This document shows positions 32,671 to 40,368 of a DNA stretch of 64,000 bases, piece after piece. Origin of the DNA: Gloeocapsa sp. PCC 7428. Its GTDB lineage: Bacteria; Cyanobacteriota; Cyanobacteriia; Cyanobacteriales; Chroococcidiopsidaceae. The notes beneath the pieces were generated by a model. The model was not told the origin of the DNA. It ran no database searches and worked only from the letters and a program-made list of their open reading frames with translations. Numbering within the stretch: position 1 is the first letter of the stretch; the number at the start of each line of letters is the position of its first letter. The stretch is taken from assembly GCF_000317555.1 (NCBI RefSeq), contig NC_019745.1:310001-374000 (forward strand), read 5' to 3'. Both the position numbers and the translations under genes were made by a program.

Positions 32671-33252
32671 CTAAGCTAAAAGTTCCTGTACAGGAATACT
32701 AAAACCTGCCAACACAACTTGAGTGCTGACGACTTCATCGGCTGTAAACCACAAATGCTGATTTTGAGTCAAAGTTAATATCCATTGTGCTTCAGGAAAT
32801 ACTAACCATACTTCTGCACAACCTGACGCTAAATATTCTTTAGCTTTAGCAAATAACTCTTCCGCCAAATCTGTCGGCGAAGCAATTTCAGCAATTAAAG
32901 GAAAACTTTGCGAAAAAGTTGCAGGTTGACCAAATTGAGCGAGTAATTCAGGAGTAATATAAGCTACATCAGGACGACGGACTTGCTTGGTAGTGCGACA
33001 CGGTGCTTCTGTACAAGGTTCCCCACCTAGTCCATTGGACATCACGTAACTTCTCCAGTAGTAAGATAGTCTTCCTTGAATTACGCCGTGTTTAACCGTC
33101 ATTCCTGTTTTTTCTATTACCCGCCCATCTACCCATTCTGCATTATCTACAGGACAAGTTATGAACTCTTCCAATGAATTAATTGAAACACCGACTTCTT
33201 GTGATGTATCAGTAATATCTCTAGTAGGGTATTGTGGTGTAGCGAGTGTCAT
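32671..33252 (-). CDS. Uma2 family protein (DUF820), copy 4
   Basis: 193 aa from the ATG at 33252; a GTG at 33285 would add 11 residues. Family motifs: NSLEEFITCPVDNAEWVDGR, RRPDVAYITPELL (PD), FPLIAEIASPTDLAEELFAK (E and K), GCAEVWLVFPE. It belongs to a subgroup different from the other three copies, so these are not recent local duplicates. Function is unknown, with a PD-(D/E)XK nuclease-like fold. Confidence 0.9.
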   Translation of the reverse strand: MTLATPQYPTRDITDTSQEVGVSINSLEEFITCPVDNAEWVDGRVIEKTGMTVKHGVIQGRLSYYWRSYVMSNGLGGEPCTEAPCRTTKQVRRPDVAYITPELLAQFGQPATFSQSFPLIAEIASPTDLAEELFAKAKEYLASGCAEVWLVFPEAQWILTLTQNQHLWFTADEVVSTQVVLAGFSIPVQELLA

Positions 33253-33392
33253 AGTTAAGCTACCTATCGGGGTGCTGCTTACCACGATTATGACTTAAAC
33301 AGATTAATGATTTATAAGCTTGGCGAATGAATTCGCTGCTAGACCAACCCTGTCTACCTCCGTGGAGTTACTCAATAATAAAACTCTTGCTG

Positions 33393-33444
33393 GAAGTGCG
33401 CGCAGGCACACTTTGTTTAAGTAGCCTCGACTTCAGTCGAAGCG
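33393..33444 (+). repeat. Dispersed palindromic repeat, family A, copy 3
   Basis: The fullest copy: AAGTGCGCGCAGGCACACTT forms a first stem, then TGTTTAAGTAGCCTCGACTTCAGTCGAAGC with a CGACTTCAGTCG-type hairpin. It ends 4 bp before the sugar-kinase stop codon. Confidence 0.75.
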
Positions 33445-33448
33445 TATT

Positions 33449-34312
33449 TTATTGTTGCATCCATCTTCGCGTACCAAAAAATTCGCAAGAAGAAGCAGCA
33501 ATACGCGCAGCAGCGGCTAAAGCGTCAGGAAAGCTAGCTTGCAGAATATAATGACAAAAAGCACCGTGAAAAATATCACCAGCCCCTAGGGTGTCAACAG
33601 CTTTGACTTCAGGAACTGCGATGCTATTATACTTACCATTCACGTGGTATTGAATTGGGTTTTCTCCTTGAGTGATGGCAATGTGGGGAATACCAATATC
33701 GGTAAGATATGCAAATACTTCTGTTGTGTTTTTGCAGCCTGGTGGATGAAAATTTGCCGAACACACCGCATAATCTACAAACGGTAAGACGGTTTCAAAT
33801 CCAGGTTTCCAACTTCCACCATCGATGACAACAGGAATATGATTTGCTTTAGCTTGTTGGGCGATCGCACTTCCAACTGCCATTTGATGTCCGTCAATTA
33901 AAACAATATCGACTCCTTGTAAAATATCTTCAGGAATGCGATCGCGAGTCACTTGAGTTTTTACCGCGTTTATTGAAACAACTGCTCGTTCTCCTGTTGT
34001 TTCTGTAACAATAATCGAGGATACTGGTGGCGGTTCTAGTTGTGTAGGATTTAAATCTTCTATTATGACTTGATAAGTTTCTAAATCTGCGACGATCAAG
34101 TTTCGGAGTGAATGCGAACCTATTACACCTGTTAGTTTTGCGCGATTCCAATAACTAAACGCGACCGCAGCATTTGTCGCAGGACCACCAGCAGCTACAG
34201 CATAATCAGTTGCTACTATTTTTTGATTACTACGGGGAACAGATTTTGCTTGATAAATGAAATCTATCGTGATTAATCCAATAAATAGCCCTAAGATAGA
34301 TTTCTGACGCAT
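33449..34312 (-). CDS. PfkB-family sugar kinase
   Basis: 287 aa. Substrate-binding GG motif near the N-terminus (AVAAGGPATNAAVAFSYW) and the ATP/anion-hole signature with the catalytic Asp (VDTLGAGDIFHGAF) near residue 245. This is the ribokinase/fructokinase group that phosphorylates a sugar or nucleoside; the exact substrate cannot be read. The length is slightly short but both signatures are intact. The final codons end just before a family A repeat. Confidence 0.92.
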   Translation of the reverse strand: MRQKSILGLFIGLITIDFIYQAKSVPRSNQKIVATDYAVAAGGPATNAAVAFSYWNRAKLTGVIGSHSLRNLIVADLETYQVIIEDLNPTQLEPPPVSSIIVTETTGERAVVSINAVKTQVTRDRIPEDILQGVDIVLIDGHQMAVGSAIAQQAKANHIPVVIDGGSWKPGFETVLPFVDYAVCSANFHPPGCKNTTEVFAYLTDIGIPHIAITQGENPIQYHVNGKYNSIAVPEVKAVDTLGAGDIFHGAFCHYILQASFPDALAAAARIAASSCEFFGTRRWMQQ

Positions 34313-34325
34313 ATTTGAACCACAT

Positions 34326-34370
34326 TAGCGTAGCGTTCCCGTAGGGTAGGCGCGAAGCACACAAAGGAAT
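34326..34370. repeat. Dispersed GTAGCGTTCCCGTAGGGTA repeat
   Basis: GCGTAGCGTTCCCGTAGGG then CGCGAAGCACACAAAGG. A related copy is at 18168-18205 (GCGTAGCCTTCTCGTAGAG, then ACACAAAGTACACAAA), and its right-hand half resembles 44838-44865 (CCACAAAGCACTCAAAGTAC). Confidence 0.6.
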
Positions 34371-34447
34371 TTTAATATTAAATTTGGTTATTTACTGATA
34401 AGTGAAAGTGACTAACTACTCATCACTAGCCCTTATTATACTGTGGT

Positions 34448-35185
34448 TTAGTACGGAAACTGAGCCGTTAATGGAATTGGATTATTCACTATATACTGCT
34501 GCGGAATGACAGACGCTTCGCTAGGAGTTGCTAAAGCTTGACACAAGAATGCTGCTACTTCTGCGCGTGTTGCTTGCTTATTAGGATGTAGAAACCTCAC
34601 ATCAGGGTAATTAACAACAATACTTCTTTCGGTTGCTGCTGCTATTTTGCTTTGGGCGTACCGAGGAATTTTGTTAGCATCGGCAAAATTTGTTTTCAAT
34701 GTAGAGGCAACATTTCTGCTAGGAACATAATTCAATCCACTCGCTAAAGCAACTAAAACTTGAGAACGAGTGATTCGTTGATTTGGTTTGAATACTCTTC
34801 CTGGATAACCTGATAAAAAGTTTCTTTGATACGCTTCGGCAATATGATGATGTGCCCAGTCATATACGTGAACATCTCTAAATTCTACTCGCCTGCGTGT
34901 CCGAGGAATTTGAGGAAAAGCTTTGCCTACTATTGCTGCAAATTCAGCACGATTAATATACATCATTGGGCGAAAGCTACCATCAGGATAACCATTTATA
35001 ATTCCTTGATTGGCTAATTTGACGATACAAGAATTCGCCCAATTTCCTTGGAGATCGTAAAATAAAGTAGATTGATAAGGATATTGAGCTACAGCAGGTT
35101 TTGGCGATGTCAGTGTGAATCCACTTGTTATTACTCCTAGCCCAACCACTAAGCTGGACAAGGATCTACGCTTGAAACTAAACAT
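34448..35185 (-). CDS. SLH-domain secreted protein
   Basis: 245 aa. A signal peptide (SLVVGLGVITSGFTLTSPKPAVA) is followed by three S-layer homology repeats: WANSCIVKLANQGIINGYPD, WAHHHIAEAYQRNFLSGYPG and YAQSKIAAATERSIVVNYPD. SLH domains bind secondary cell-wall polymers or peptidoglycan and in cyanobacteria often occur in outer-membrane proteins; here there is no porin barrel, only SLH. The C-terminus is a short proline-rich tail. The gene is alone before a 429-bp AT-rich gap. Confidence 0.92.
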   Translation of the reverse strand: MFSFKRRSLSSLVVGLGVITSGFTLTSPKPAVAQYPYQSTLFYDLQGNWANSCIVKLANQGIINGYPDGSFRPMMYINRAEFAAIVGKAFPQIPRTRRRVEFRDVHVYDWAHHHIAEAYQRNFLSGYPGRVFKPNQRITRSQVLVALASGLNYVPSRNVASTLKTNFADANKIPRYAQSKIAAATERSIVVNYPDVRFLHPNKQATRAEVAAFLCQALATPSEASVIPQQYIVNNPIPLTAQFPY

Positions 35186-35614
35186 TTGAATGCTTTTACC
35201 CTTTATCTATAAATTTCTTGATTTATGTATGAATAATTGAGTTCCTGGTATTGAGATAAAACAATTTTCTTTATAATAAATTTATATAAACTGATAACCA
35301 GGATAAACTAAATTTACATTAGTATTCTTCAACTTGAAATACTATCATGCATCACTCAATCTTTTAAATCAATTTTCAATATTTTTTATTAATCTACTTG
35401 AGATAGACGCAATAATTATACCAAAAGATATTTAGTTAGAGTAAAAGTCATACGCCGACTGTGAGTTTATTACTCATAGTTGTCACCCTCCTAGCGAGAT
35501 TTCACTGAAAAAAATGTTTAAGCCGTAACTATTGCTCAACAATATCGGTAGATCCACTATATACAAGTTACTCTGACTATTCTAATAGGTACTATCCTTA
35601 ACCCCAGAAACACG
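35186..35614. other. AT-rich 429-bp divergent intergenic region
   Basis: Separates the SLH gene (minus) from rsmI (plus). It is notably AT-rich with long A/T runs around 35255-35410. No frame, repeat family or RNA motif could be supported. It presumably contains both promoters. Confidence 0.4.
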
Positions 35615-36487
35615 ATGCAGGCAGCAGAAACCGGAATACTTTATGTAGTAGGGACACCTATCGGTAACTTGGAGGATATCACCTTCCGCGCAGTGCGGAT
35701 TTTGCAATCTGTAGACTTAATTGCAGCAGAAGACACAAGACATACAGGAAAGTTGTTACAACATTTTCAAATTGCGACACCGCAGCTAAGTTATCACGAA
35801 CACAATCGTCACAGTCGCGTTCCTGAATTGGTGCAGAAGTTGAGTGAAGGAAAAGCGATCGCACTTGTTACAGATGCGGGAATGCCTGGAATTTCCGATC
35901 CTGGTTATGAACTTGTGAAAGCGTGTATTGCTGCAAATATTTCCATTGTCCCTATTCCTGGTGCGAGTGCAGTGATTACCGCATTGTGTGCAGCAGGATT
36001 ACCGACAGATCGATTTGTGTTTGAAGGTTTTTTACCTGCTAAAGGAAAAGAACGGCAGCAGCGCCAAGCAGCTTTAGAAACCGAATCGCGGACAATGATT
36101 TTTTATGAATCGCCGCATCGCTTGCGACAGACGCTGCAAGATTTCGCGAACTGTTTTGGACAAGATCGGCAAATTGTCTTAGCGCGCGAGTTAACTAAAT
36201 TATACGAAGAATTTTGGCGCGGAAGTATTGCGGATGCGATCGCGCACTACAACCAACGCGAACCGCAAGGCGAATACACGCTTGTTGTTGCGGGAGTTCC
36301 ACCGAGTAAACTCCATTTAACTGAAGCAGAAATTAAAGCGGAGTTACAAAAAATCATGGCGCAGGGGATATCGCGATCGCAAGCGAGTCGTCAGTTAGCA
36401 AAAGAAATTTCGCTTTCGCGCAGTCAAATTTACCAAATCGCTTTGGCGCTACCAAATTTATCTCCTTCGGCAGATGACAGCGATTAA
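35615..36487 (+). CDS. rsmI: 16S rRNA (cytidine-1402-2'-O)-methyltransferase
   Basis: 290 aa. The tetrapyrrole-methylase fold carries the RsmI signatures: LYVVGTPIGNLEDITFRA, LIAAEDTRHTGKLLQHF, LVTDAGMPGISDPGYELV and YESPHRLRQTL. It methylates the ribose of C1402 in 16S rRNA, tuning decoding. The C-terminal ~45 residues (SRSQASRQLAKEISLSRSQI) look like a small helix-turn-helix often found in this family. The stop codon overlaps the convergent PD-(D/E)XK gene by 4 bp. Confidence 0.96.
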   Translation: MQAAETGILYVVGTPIGNLEDITFRAVRILQSVDLIAAEDTRHTGKLLQHFQIATPQLSYHEHNRHSRVPELVQKLSEGKAIALVTDAGMPGISDPGYELVKACIAANISIVPIPGASAVITALCAAGLPTDRFVFEGFLPAKGKERQQRQAALETESRTMIFYESPHRLRQTLQDFANCFGQDRQIVLARELTKLYEEFWRGSIADAIAHYNQREPQGEYTLVVAGVPPSKLHLTEAEIKAELQKIMAQGISRSQASRQLAKEISLSRSQIYQIALALPNLSPSADDSD

Positions 36488-37338
36488 GATTTAGAGTGCT
36501 TGGCGTCGGAAAATTCACAAATACTACTAAATGGACAATAACGGCAGTGATTGCCAGGGTTAGGCGGAAAAATTTTACTGAAATTGTGAGGATTTTGCTG
36601 ATAATGGTACATATCTTGCTGATGCTTGAGCGCCACTTGTGCTAGTTGATCTTCTACAGCGTCGAGTTGTTTAGAAGTCACGCTGATTAGCTCAGAGTTT
36701 TTACACCGTTCTAAGTTGTAGAATGAAGCAACAGCTTGATAATCAGGATACAGATAGCGCGCTGCGAGTAAGTACACAAGCGCCTGACGCTCGTCAAAAG
36801 CCGATCTACCCGTTTTAAAATCGAGAATGTGCAAAATTTTATCAGCTTCGATAAACACACAATCCATCGTGGCATACAGCCGAAATTGATAATTTTTTTG
36901 ATGAATCACAATTGGCTGCGGAAATCCTTCATCACCGCTGGTGAGTTGAATAATATGTTTTCCAAGTAAAACTGGACGATGATAGTAGTTTTTGAGAATT
37001 TGAATAACGCGTTGCTGAATCTCAATACTTGATTTACTCAGTTTTAGCAGTTGGGCAACTTGTTCGACACCATCAGGCTGAGTTAACCATTGACGATGAT
37101 GATGAAATTCGTAAACGCCCTTTTGGGCAAGTAACCCAATTCGTTGTGGTGGACTAACTTTAGCTAGGAGTGATTTGATTAACGGTTCTTTTTGCCGCGC
37201 TTTGATGAAACCCCGCTTCATTTGACAATGCCATCTTTCTTGCCCTGTCGCTGGGGCAAATAAAGACCAAAGGTGGTAGCTGGCAAAGGGTCGCCCAGAG
37301 TTTAGCATTGTCTGGCGGTTCAGTAAGGGAAGCAACAA
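36484..37338 (-). CDS. PD-(D/E)XK nuclease family protein
   Basis: 284 aa with a TTG start at 37338, or 274 aa from the ATG at 37308. The nuclease core is visible as LYATMDCVFIE then ILHILDFKTGRSAF (D...DxK), followed by QALVYLLAARYL. A C-terminal three-Cys cluster (NHCRYCPFSSICEF) matches the Cas4/AddB-like Fe-S nucleases. The N-terminal ligand, usually CPR in L..CPRxFxxxYL, reads SGRPFASYHLW here, so the first Cys appears lost. It may therefore lack a complete cluster. It overlaps rsmI by 4 bp at the 3' end. Confidence 0.82.
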   Translation of the reverse strand: MLLPLLNRQTMLNSGRPFASYHLWSLFAPATGQERWHCQMKRGFIKARQKEPLIKSLLAKVSPPQRIGLLAQKGVYEFHHHRQWLTQPDGVEQVAQLLKLSKSSIEIQQRVIQILKNYYHRPVLLGKHIIQLTSGDEGFPQPIVIHQKNYQFRLYATMDCVFIEADKILHILDFKTGRSAFDERQALVYLLAARYLYPDYQAVASFYNLERCKNSELISVTSKQLDAVEDQLAQVALKHQQDMYHYQQNPHNFSKIFPPNPGNHCRYCPFSSICEFSDAKHSKS

Positions 37339-37410
37339 AAGTTACTGTGACACGTGAGAAACAATAAGCTTCTTGTACTATTAATGATGAACGACAGGGA
37401 GTGGCAAAAA

Positions 37411-38850
37411 ATGAGCGCTAGTAACAATTCCAGCAAGATCAAGTTTGGCACCGATGGATGGAGAGGTATTATTGCTGATGACTTTACCTTCCCCAACGTA
37501 CGGAAAGTAACGCGGGCGATCGCCAGATACCTGGAAACCGCCTACAACAAAAACCAACCGGTTCTTATTGCCTACGATACTCGCTTTCTCGCTGACCAGT
37601 TTGCGCACACTGCTGCTGAGGTTTTAGCAGCAGAGGGTTGGAGTGTGAAAATTACGGATCGGGATTGTCCCACCCCAGTAATTGCTTACAACGCCCGTCA
37701 CTTAAATAGTGCTGGTGCATTGATGTTCACTGCCAGTCATAATCCGGCACCCTATTGTGGGATTAAGTATATTCCTGATTACGCTGGTCCTGCCACTCCT
37801 GAGATTACTGATACTATTGTGGCAAATATCTCCGGTGCAGACGATGCACCTGTCAGTGGCAATTGGAAAGATAAAATTTCAACTTTCGATCCCAAACCCG
37901 AATATCTTAAGTTTCTTTACACGCTCATCGATGTTGAGAAGATTCGTAACGCTAAGTTAAAAGTCAAATACGATGCGCTGTATTCGACATCGCGCGGTTA
38001 TTTAGACACCGTGTTAGAACACTGCGGTTGTGAGTTAGAAACTTTTCATGCACAGCGTGATGTACTTTTCGGCGGCGGAATGCCTGAACCGAAAGGCGAA
38101 CAATTGATTGAATTAGTCGAAGCCGTGAAAAAAGACAAAGCCGATTTAGGTTTAGCAACCGATGGTGACAGCGATCGCTTTGGAATTGTAGACGAACAAG
38201 GAAACGTTCTCACCCCAAACACTGTTTTACTCTTACTTGCGCGTCATTTAGTCAAAAATCGCGGTAAATCAGGCGCGATCGTGCGTACTGTTGCGACAAC
38301 GCATTTACTTGATAACTTAGCCGCAAGTTACGGCTTAGAAATTTATGAAACTCCCGTAGGCTTCAAATACATCGGGGAAAAAATGCGCGAAACTACCGTG
38401 TTGATTGGTGGCGAAGAATCAGGCGGTTTAAGCGTAATTGGACATATTCCCGAAAAAGACGGAATTTTAGCCGATATGTTAGTTGCAGAAGCGATCGCCT
38501 ACGAAGGAAAACCTTTAAGTCAGTTAGTCGAAGAAGCAATTAGTGAGGCTAATGGACCATTATCAAACAAGCGCTTAGATTTACATCTCAACGACGCGCA
38601 CAAAGCTGCTGTCATCGATTCGTTTACGAACAACCCACCCGCAAACGTTGCTGGAATTAAAGTTAAAGAAGTTGGTCGCAAAGATGGCGTTAAGCTTTAC
38701 CTCGAAGAGGGTAGCTGGATACTATTGCGTCCATCGGGTACTGAACCACTGATGCGCGTTTACATCGAAGCAACTTCAGCAGATAAACTCAATCAAATCG
38801 CAACTCAAATGGAACAAACAATTAATCACCTCGAACCTGTAACAGTCTAG
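37411..38850 (+). CDS. Phosphoglucomutase/phosphomannomutase
   Basis: 479 aa from the ATG at 37411 with AGGGAG upstream; an earlier frame start at 37354 adds 19 residues without family match. Alpha-D-phosphohexomutase signatures are all present: IKFGTDGWRGIIADDF, the phosphoserine loop TASHNPAPYCGIKY, the metal loop DGDSDRFG and the C-terminal RPSGTEPLMRVYIEA. It interconverts hexose-1-phosphate and hexose-6-phosphate, feeding glycogen and nucleotide-sugar synthesis. It is divergent from the PD-(D/E)XK gene, and a LapA-domain gene follows. Confidence 0.95.
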   Translation: MSASNNSSKIKFGTDGWRGIIADDFTFPNVRKVTRAIARYLETAYNKNQPVLIAYDTRFLADQFAHTAAEVLAAEGWSVKITDRDCPTPVIAYNARHLNSAGALMFTASHNPAPYCGIKYIPDYAGPATPEITDTIVANISGADDAPVSGNWKDKISTFDPKPEYLKFLYTLIDVEKIRNAKLKVKYDALYSTSRGYLDTVLEHCGCELETFHAQRDVLFGGGMPEPKGEQLIELVEAVKKDKADLGLATDGDSDRFGIVDEQGNVLTPNTVLLLLARHLVKNRGKSGAIVRTVATTHLLDNLAASYGLEIYETPVGFKYIGEKMRETTVLIGGEESGGLSVIGHIPEKDGILADMLVAEAIAYEGKPLSQLVEEAISEANGPLSNKRLDLHLNDAHKAAVIDSFTNNPPANVAGIKVKEVGRKDGVKLYLEEGSWILLRPSGTEPLMRVYIEATSADKLNQIATQMEQTINHLEPVTV

Positions 38851-38902
38851 ACCTGGCGATTAACGATAAACTAGAAAGGATTCCTCATAGCTAATTGCTT
38901 CT

Positions 38903-39163
38903 ATGAGAACTCTTGCTAATCTGCTCACGATTGTAATTCTCGCAGGCTGGGTAGTGGCGATCGCAATTATTTCCGTACAAAACGCCACCCCAGTTTCTTT
39001 GCGATTTGTGACATTTCAATCAATTCAACTTCCGGTAGGGTTGGTACTAGCGTTTAGTGCCGCTTTGGGTATGCTGGCTATGGCATTGACTCAACCAATC
39101 TGGATCGCTGGTTCGAGAAGAAATAGTCTTGAATCAGATAATGAGTTTTTCGTCGATGAGTGA
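38903..39163 (+). CDS. LapA-domain (DUF1049) membrane protein
   Basis: 86 aa with two membrane helices (LLTIVILAGWVVAIAIISV; VGLVLAFSAALGMLAMALT) around the family spacer QNATPVSLRFVTF. LapA-domain proteins are small inner-membrane proteins; in E. coli LapA helps lipopolysaccharide assembly control, but the cyanobacterial role is unknown. It lies 52 bp after the phosphohexomutase and is probably co-transcribed. Confidence 0.88.
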   Translation: MRTLANLLTIVILAGWVVAIAIISVQNATPVSLRFVTFQSIQLPVGLVLAFSAALGMLAMALTQPIWIAGSRRNSLESDNEFFVDE

Positions 39164-39244
39164 ACAGGTGCAAAAGCGTAGTAGGGTATGAGGGAAAAAT
39201 AGCATTTTAGTCTCTACTACACTCCCCACACCTCCCACTAGCCA

Positions 39245-39739
39245 CTAACCACTAGATTTATTCTCCCCTTGATAGTGTTTGACGTATCGCTGTTCAGGGT
39301 CAATACCTTCAAAAGTTGGTGGAATCCAAACTCGTACGATTAACAACGCAGCTAAAACAAGTAAAAAAGCACACGCTGCAAGCATTTGATTCCAAGGAAC
39401 TTCCAAAACTCCCCGCACAATCACTTCACGCAGTACTGAGACAATCGATACTTCTACAGCAACGCCAATCGATACACGCTGTTCTTGCAAATAAATAATC
39501 AAGAGGCGAAACAACTCCACCATAATCAGCAAAAACAAAATATCTGCGGTGACTTCGTGGAAGTTGAGCGGTGGCAACATTAAATAAAATATGCCCCTAA
39601 GCTGAATCATCATCACGCAGAATAAACCAATGCATAGCGAAACGACAATCAAGTCTTGAATTGTTTCTAAGCTACGCAAAAGCAGATTACGATTCAACGC
39701 TTCGTACCAATTTAACGGGGACTTCAACGGCTGCTGCAT
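39245..39739 (-). CDS. PsiE-domain membrane protein
   Basis: 164 aa. Four membrane segments are predicted (IVVSLCIGLFCVMMIQL; TADILFLLIMVELFRLLIIY; a third near RGVLEVPWNQM; LAACAFLLVLAALLIV). The FHEVTADILFLLIMVELFRL block and the following Q-R pair match the phosphate-starvation-inducible E family. The biochemical function is unknown. The gene is preceded by a gap with a family A repeat. Confidence 0.85.
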   Translation of the reverse strand: MQQPLKSPLNWYEALNRNLLLRSLETIQDLIVVSLCIGLFCVMMIQLRGIFYLMLPPLNFHEVTADILFLLIMVELFRLLIIYLQEQRVSIGVAVEVSIVSVLREVIVRGVLEVPWNQMLAACAFLLVLAALLIVRVWIPPTFEGIDPEQRYVKHYQGENKSSG

Positions 39740-39841
39740 CTAAGCTTCCTCCTGCGTGTGGTGTTGATGAGCGATTATGCTTAGATTAACTTATAGATTT
39801 GTGTTTTTGGTATTTGAATTATTTATTGATTGAATTAGCCT

Positions 39842-39876
39842 GGCGACTAAGGTCGCGGCTAGATAAACGAAGTCCA
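39842..39876 (-). repeat. Dispersed palindromic repeat, family A, copy 4 (inverted)
   Basis: Read on the minus strand: CTGGACTTCGTTTATCTAGC then CGCGACCTTAGTCGCC. It lies in the 325-bp gap between the PsiE and AbrB/MazE-like genes; the rest of that gap shows no gene I can support. Confidence 0.7.
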
Positions 39877-40064
39877 GATGGTGCGTGGATTAACAGAAAA
39901 ATGAGGGTTGTCAATTGTCTGTGTAGCTGCGGTTTTAACGGCAAAGCTTAGTCGAATGAAATGACGCGCTGTGGAATGTATAGCCATGGTCAATAGAGTT
40001 AGGACATTATCAAAGCTCATAGTGATTTCCCTAAGGGGAATTTAACTCTGACCTCTGCTATGAT

Positions 40065-40304
40065 CTACCACACCTCATTTTCTTCTAGTTTACCCCAACT
40101 AACTTCCTCACTCTGTTCGATAATTTGAGCTAGCAATTCGTCTAGCGTATAGTCTTTTTGCTTCGAGACTGGCTTGATAACAATCTTGCCATTTTCAACA
40201 CGACAATTAACTTCATCGTTTGACTCTGACGACAATTCCTCTACGATGTGCTTAGGAATCTGCCAAGCCAGCGACTTTCTCCATCGTTTAATGCGTGACT
40301 TCAT
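40065..40304 (-). CDS. AbrB/MazE-like antitoxin-type protein, orphan
   Basis: 79 aa from the internal ATG at 40304; the first ten codons of the longer frame do not fit. The swapped-hairpin AbrB fold is visible: MKSRIKRWRKSLAWQIPKHI, then EVNCRVENGKIVIKPV and an acidic C-terminus (LDELLAQIIEQSEEVSWGKL) like MazE. MazE antitoxins are normally followed by mazF. Downstream (minus strand, below 40064) no MazF-type frame is present, so the toxin seems lost or was never here. It may now act only as a DNA-binding protein. Confidence 0.82.
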   Translation of the reverse strand: MKSRIKRWRKSLAWQIPKHIVEELSSESNDEVNCRVENGKIVIKPVSKQKDYTLDELLAQIIEQSEEVSWGKLEENEVW

Positions 40305-40368
40305 AACTTCTTTGATACACTTTACTACAATCAAATAGACATACTAAACTTATGAATCAGGCGCGTGA

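Noticed and set aside
39859-40020. 53-codon minus-strand frame downstream of the MazE-like gene, with AGGGA before its ATG
   Set aside because: It does not resemble MazF, ends inside a family A repeat, and has no recognisable protein character, so it is not accepted as a toxin gene.
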